Assembly: GCF_007830315.1 (NCBI RefSeq)
Contig: NZ_VLKJ01000017.1
Span: forward strand, 1 to 52,114
Direction: 5' to 3'
Length of the DNA stretch: 52,114 bases
Source of the DNA: Novosphingobium taihuense
GTDB lineage: Bacteria; Pseudomonadota; Alphaproteobacteria; Sphingomonadales; Sphingomonadaceae
Shown here: piece after piece, positions 48,663-52,114 of the stretch
How the letters are laid out: the number at the start of each line of letters is the position of its first letter
How positions within the stretch are numbered: the first letter of the stretch is position 1
The notes under the pieces: generated by a model
What the model was told of the DNA's origin: nothing
Databases searched by the model: none
What the model saw: the letters and a program-made list of their open reading frames with translations, nothing else
Program-made: the position numbers and the translations under genes

Positions 48663-50357
48663 CTATCCGGCAAGCGGAAGCACCTCGCCAGTGGCAAGGA
48701 TGACGGACGGCCTGTCGATCAATTCGATCAGGTGCTCCGGCGACGAGTAATCGGCACCTTCCGACAAGGACGAATCGCGTATCGCCTGGCTAACGCATCG
48801 CGCCATCGCCGCGCATTCCACCAGGCCCTGCACGAACGGCCGGTTGCGCAGCAGGAATGGAAGCGCGCAGAGATGGATATGGCGGAGCGATGGGTCTTGG
48901 TCGCTGACGGTGAGATCTGCGGCCGGGTTCAGGCCGTTGCCCCAGTCCTGGCTCTCTTCGAGAGCGCTGGCGCAAAGTTGCAAGCGCAAGGTGGGGAAGG
49001 GGAAGCGCGTCAAAGCCGCGGCTTGCGGCCCGCGCGCATCGATCAGTTCGTCGAAACGCTCGGACCGGGCCGGTGACCGGACGAGCCACGCATTCCTTAT
49101 CGGCCGGATCTCGTATTCGTTGCCAAGTGCGATGACATCGAGCACCCCAGCGTCATGCAGCGCAAGCACGCGCTCGATCGAAAGGTGAGGGACGGCTGCG
49201 TAATTGTCCGTGAAGACGCGCTTCAGCCCGCGATGCAGGCGCGCCAGGTCTTGCGGGGGCAGCGAACCAATCACGCTGGCGAAAATCTCGTGCGCCTTCA
49301 GGATGACGATCCGCCATGAAGGGGTGTCATGGCTCTCGCTCCAATCTCTCACGGCGGCGAGATTGTTTCGGGCATAGGCCCAGGCGTCGCTGGATCGGCG
49401 GCGCGCGAAGTAGCGCTCGGCAAAGTCGTCCGCAGTTGCATGCCCAAGGCCGATTTCGGCAGACCAATCCGGTGCTTCCCGGATCAGGACCGCCACGAAC
49501 TGCGCGAACAGCCGGTCGAGATCCCCTTCCGCCCCCGTAAGACAGGCGGACGCGGATTCCGGCGTGAAGCCTTCCAGGTCGGGAAGCGGGTGCGGAAACC
49601 AGAAGTCTGCCTCAGGCAATATCCCGTTCCGGCTCATCAGCATGGCGCTCCACGGATTTGCGGGGATGTAGCGCAGCGCGCCAGCTCCTCGTTCGAAACT
49701 GCCCCGCGCCATGGCGATGGCAACGACGGCATCGATGCCGGACAGTGACGAGCCCAGCACGCCAAAGCGTTCCGACGTGCCATCACTTGCCGCAAGCGAT
49801 GCCGATTTGCCGGTGCTGCGTTCTGCACGGTTGTCTTCGGTTCCGATCGCACCGTATCCTGAAGCGACGATCACCCGATCGAACTCATCCACCACGATAA
49901 CGCCATCGGACCCCCGCCATTCCACTCGGCAGGAATTGGGCATGGCGATCATGTCGACCACCTCGGCACACCTATGAACGATGACGGTGGTTGACCCGTC
50001 GGCGCTGAGCTGAAGAAACTGGTCGGCGAGCCAGGCGCCGAGGACGGCGCGCGGGAAGAAGGCCCGATCGTCCCCCGCCCGGTCGGCTATTCCCCACTGT
50101 TCAAGCCTTTGCCGCGGCTGGCGCGACGCCCATGCATTTACCGTTTCGAGAAGCGGCGGAATTTCGAACCCGGCGATGTTGGAGAGGGCATGCATGTCAT
50201 TGAGTTCGGGCGAGTAGGCCAGTCCGGGGCCTGTGAGTCCGCTCGACTCGAATACCGTCACCTCTTCCGCGATCCCTTCGGTAATCAAGGAATGAAGGCA
50301 ATATGTTCCAGTTGCGCCGGCGCCAATGATGGCAATGCGTTCAGCGGGTCTATTCAT
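48663..50357 (-). CDS. FAD/NAD(P)-binding protein (NAD_binding_9 type)
   Basis: This 564-residue protein starts with a dinucleotide fold RIAIIGAGATGTYCLHSLI. Next comes GPGLAYSPELNDMHALSNIAG, the pattern of COG4529-like flavoproteins of unknown substrate. A second nucleotide-binding stretch VLGSSLSGIDAVVAIAM is near 215-235. The C-terminal half has no clear catalytic residues. The start at 50357 places the fold seven residues in; in-frame ATGs at 50444 and 50456 are possible and the frame is open to 50537. It stands alone. Confidence 0.75.
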   Translation of the reverse strand: MNRPAERIAIIGAGATGTYCLHSLITEGIAEEVTVFESSGLTGPGLAYSPELNDMHALSNIAGFEIPPLLETVNAWASRQPRQRLEQWGIADRAGDDRAFFPRAVLGAWLADQFLQLSADGSTTVIVHRCAEVVDMIAMPNSCRVEWRGSDGVIVVDEFDRVIVASGYGAIGTEDNRAERSTGKSASLAASDGTSERFGVLGSSLSGIDAVVAIAMARGSFERGAGALRYIPANPWSAMLMSRNGILPEADFWFPHPLPDLEGFTPESASACLTGAEGDLDRLFAQFVAVLIREAPDWSAEIGLGHATADDFAERYFARRRSSDAWAYARNNLAAVRDWSESHDTPSWRIVILKAHEIFASVIGSLPPQDLARLHRGLKRVFTDNYAAVPHLSIERVLALHDAGVLDVIALGNEYEIRPIRNAWLVRSPARSERFDELIDARGPQAAALTRFPFPTLRLQLCASALEESQDWGNGLNPAADLTVSDQDPSLRHIHLCALPFLLRNRPFVQGLVECAAMARCVSQAIRDSSLSEGADYSSPEHLIELIDRPSVILATGEVLPLAG

Positions 50358-50673
50358 GTCAAGCACGGGAAGGAGGTGTCCAATCGTCGGAATCGCCGCG
50401 TTGATCGCTGCTCCATCCGAGTAATGTGGAACGCCGCGTTTCATTGCAGGTTCCATCGTAGTGTCCGCGCCGCCTGTGGGAGCGATCCTGAAGGGAGCGC
50501 CTTGAAGCCTTACCTCGTCGGAATTGCCGGCAGGCACTCGTTGCCCCCAATCATGCCCCAGTTGCCCCTGGCTATGACTGGATTTCCTTGGACGTTACAG
50601 CACCGGAAACGACTTGTGAAAGGCAGACTTCTGCGCATTTTTCAAGACGTCCGGGGGCATTCTTGGATGCAGG

Positions 50674-50708
50674 AATGGTGCCCCTCAGAGTCTAAAGATA
50701 GGCACTCA
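50674..50708. repeat. 35-bp near-repeat, copy 2
   Basis: This stretch (AATGGTGCCCCT ... GGCACTCA) matches 25436-25469 in about 27 of 35 positions, same orientation. Its ends form GTGCC/GGCAC. On the minus strand it overlaps the last codons and stop of the short frame at 50692-50821. Confidence 0.5.
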
Positions 50709-50821
50709 GATCATTTGGAGATCTGTGCTCCCTTACAAGTTTGCGGCAAGTAGGAGCTAACGGAATAGCCTTAACTCCGAAGCCTCTGGCAGCAATCTGC
50801 GCATACCCCTGCTTGGTGTCA
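50692..50821 (-). pseudogene. Unidentified C-terminal gene remnant
   Basis: In the 464-bp gap before the SDR gene, one minus-strand frame gives about 43 residues (DTKQGYAQIAARGFGVKAIP, continuing to NDLSAYL and a stop). It reads like a real protein end but has no start of its own; upstream it runs into the SDR gene in another frame. I do not recognise the family. The rest of the gap (50358-50690) holds the optional N-terminal extension of the FAD protein and nothing else recognisable. Confidence 0.3.
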
Positions 50822-51589
50822 TCACGCAAAGCCGGTAATCTGTTTGATGATGTCTCGCCGCTGTTCCCATGGCGTGACATCGATCTGGGCAGCCACGGCT
50901 TCGTCCTCGGGCGTGACAAACCAGTGGACCTGGCGGTCATGCACCGCTTTCCAGACGGTCTGGGCAACCTGTTCAGGGGCGACGTTCACTCCAAGGATGT
51001 CGACCGACTTCGCCCTTTCCTGCGCTGCAAGGACCATGGGAGTGGCAACATAGGCGACCATCACGTCGCAGACCCAGATCCCGGCTGGCTCCAGTTCGAT
51101 ATTGAGCGCCTCGGTAAGTGCGCGAACGGCGGTCTTGCTTGCGGAATAAACCGCTTCTTCTGGAATGCCGTGGATTGCAGCGACCGAAGACATGCTGATA
51201 ACGCGCGGGTCTGTCCGGTTGCGGAGGTGCGGCAGAGCCAAGTGGATGCCGTTGATTACTCCATTCACGTTGACATCGACAATTCGGTGCATTGCCTCAA
51301 GCGAGCATTCGGCGAACTCGCACATTGCGAGAATACCGGCGCAATTGAACATGACATCGAGGCCACCGTGCCTGGCGAACGTCTCCAGCGCGACCGACAG
51401 CGCCTCTGGATCGCACACGTCCGCCAGATGAACCGACGCTGTGTTGCCCAACCTTGTGGCAACGTCCGCAAGGCGGCCAGCGTCAATGTCGCACAACCCG
51501 ACTCGCCAGCCGGCTTCTGCAAACAGTGATGCCGTTGCTTTGCCAATCCCCGAGGCGGCTCCAGTAATAAAGATCGATTGCCCGCTCAT
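50822..51589 (-). CDS. Short-chain dehydrogenase/reductase
   Basis: This 255-residue SDR has TGAASGIG at the cofactor site (about 8-15), Asp in CDID (NAD preference likely), NCAG, Ser in SMSSVAA and YSASK (Tyr and Lys of the active site). The last part (DVTPWEQRRDIIKQITGF) is typical of SDRs near fatty-acid genes. AGGAG eight bases before the ATG at 51589 supports this start. It lies 14 bases after the acyl-CoA synthetase gene and is likely in the same operon. Confidence 0.92.
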   Translation of the reverse strand: MSGQSIFITGAASGIGKATASLFAEAGWRVGLCDIDAGRLADVATRLGNTASVHLADVCDPEALSVALETFARHGGLDVMFNCAGILAMCEFAECSLEAMHRIVDVNVNGVINGIHLALPHLRNRTDPRVISMSSVAAIHGIPEEAVYSASKTAVRALTEALNIELEPAGIWVCDVMVAYVATPMVLAAQERAKSVDILGVNVAPEQVAQTVWKAVHDRQVHWFVTPEDEAVAAQIDVTPWEQRRDIIKQITGFA

Positions 51590-51603
51590 GCGTCGCACTC
51601 CTC

Positions 51604-52114
51604 TCAAGCCACCTTGTCCCAGGCGTAATCGCGGAACTGATCGCGCAGGTCCTTTTTGCTGATCTTGCCGGTGCCGGTGTGCGGGATCGCATCAACGAAC
51701 GCCACCGCATCGGGCACCCACCACTTTGCCACTTGCATGCCAAGGAAACCGCGGATTTCCTCCTGATTGACATCGGCCCCGGGCTTCCTGACCACCACCA
51801 GCAGCGGCCGCTCGTCCCACTTGGGGTGATAGATGCCGATCGCCGCGGCTTCGGCCACCGCCGGATGGCCGATCGCTGCATTCTCCAGTTCAACCGAACT
51901 GATCCACTCCCCGCCAGACTTGATCACGTCCTTGGTCCGGTCGGTCAGCTGCAGCGTCCCGTCCGGGTGGATCAGGCCAACGTCACCGGTATCGAACCAC
52001 TGTCCGGCCACAACCGCATCGGCCTCGGCCTTGAAGTAGCGCTTGACGATCCACGGCCCGCGCACCTGCAGGGCGCCGGACGTCTTGCCATCGCGTGGCA
52101 GCACCTTCTCGGGG
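51604..52114 (-). CDS. Acyl-CoA synthetase (AMP-forming), 3' part
   Basis: This is the C-terminal 170 residues of an AMP-forming acyl-CoA ligase; the rest lies beyond the window edge. It has WFDTGDVG (motif A8 start), DRTKDVIKSGGEWISS (hinge) and the catalytic lysine in TGTGKISKKDLR. The ending RDYAWDKVA is like medium/long-chain fatty-acid or methylthiopropionate CoA ligases. Substrate cannot be told. The downstream SDR may act on the same acyl chain pathway. Confidence 0.92.
   Translation of the reverse strand, partial: PEKVLPRDGKTSGALQVRGPWIVKRYFKAEADAVVAGQWFDTGDVGLIHPDGTLQLTDRTKDVIKSGGEWISSVELENAAIGHPAVAEAAAIGIYHPKWDERPLLVVVRKPGADVNQEEIRGFLGMQVAKWWVPDAVAFVDAIPHTGTGKISKKDLRDQFRDYAWDKVA

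Noticed and set aside
1..52114. CRISPR arrays, prophage, toxin-antitoxin or secretion-effector systems
   Set aside because: I saw no regularly spaced repeats, no phage structural genes and no small paired toxin-antitoxin genes in the window.

Overview
The window is about 52 kb of high-GC chromosomal DNA from an alphaproteobacterium. It is most likely a member of the Sphingomonadales, close to Novosphingobium. This placement is an inference from gene content (rpmH-rnpA-yidD-yidC-engB block, FixK-type and CtrA-type sites, a CHASE3/HWE kinase, REP-like repeats) and from the style of the proteins. No marker gene fixes the species.

Layout. Positions 1-1687 hold the electron-transfer flavoprotein pair etfB-etfA, closed by a 26-bp perfect palindrome and a terminator. 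Positions 1812-8858 mix a secreted TonB-C-like protein, a glutathione transferase, a succinyl-CoA:3-ketoacid CoA-transferase operon (scoA-lipoprotein-scoB) with a divergent LysR regulator, a HAD hydrolase, a tandem universal stress protein behind an FNR/FixK-like site, and a lipoprotein. Positions 9303-12977 hold a bacterial Cdc48-type double AAA ATPase and a membrane HWE histidine kinase. Positions 13149-16428 are the conserved rpmH-rnpA-yidD-yidC-engB block. Positions 16649-21464 are housekeeping: a second glutathione transferase, dapE, msrA, a secreted methyltransferase-like protein, an N-carbamoylputrescine amidase, folK and tRNA-Lys(TTT). Positions 21546-25260 are a metal-resistance segment: arsR-arsC-aqpS-arsH, where an aquaporin stands in for the usual arsenite pump, and a convergent chrA. 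Positions 25556-37000 are a complete Tad (tight adherence) type IVb pilus locus on the minus strand, from flp to cpaA, with a perfect CtrA box upstream of the pilin gene. Positions 37351-52114 are more accessory: a membrane protein, a shortened Ohr-like protein, a LysR/NTF2-like/SDR cluster, a LuxR remnant, a YdeP-type molybdoenzyme convergent with a catalase-like protein and a PaoABC-type molybdenum aldehyde oxidoreductase, an IS3 remnant, an FAD/NAD(P)-binding protein, an SDR and the 3' end of an acyl-CoA synthetase gene.

How genes work together. In the ars operon arsenate would be reduced by ArsC and arsenite would leave through AqpS, with ArsR as repressor and ArsH as flavin oxidoreductase. 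The Tad genes supply pilin, prepilin peptidase, secretin, ATPase, platform proteins and pseudopilins. PaoABC carries [2Fe-2S], FAD/[4Fe-4S] and molybdopterin subunits, and the neighbouring YdeP protein also needs a molybdopterin cofactor.

The most unusual signal is non-coding. A 30-31 nt sequence occurs in two intergenic regions 6.3 kb apart (2760-2789 and 9070-9100). Each copy is followed at once by a strong intrinsic terminator whose stem sequence is unrelated to the other. This is the pattern of a duplicated small RNA with a conserved pyrimidine-rich, anti-Shine-Dalgarno-like seed.
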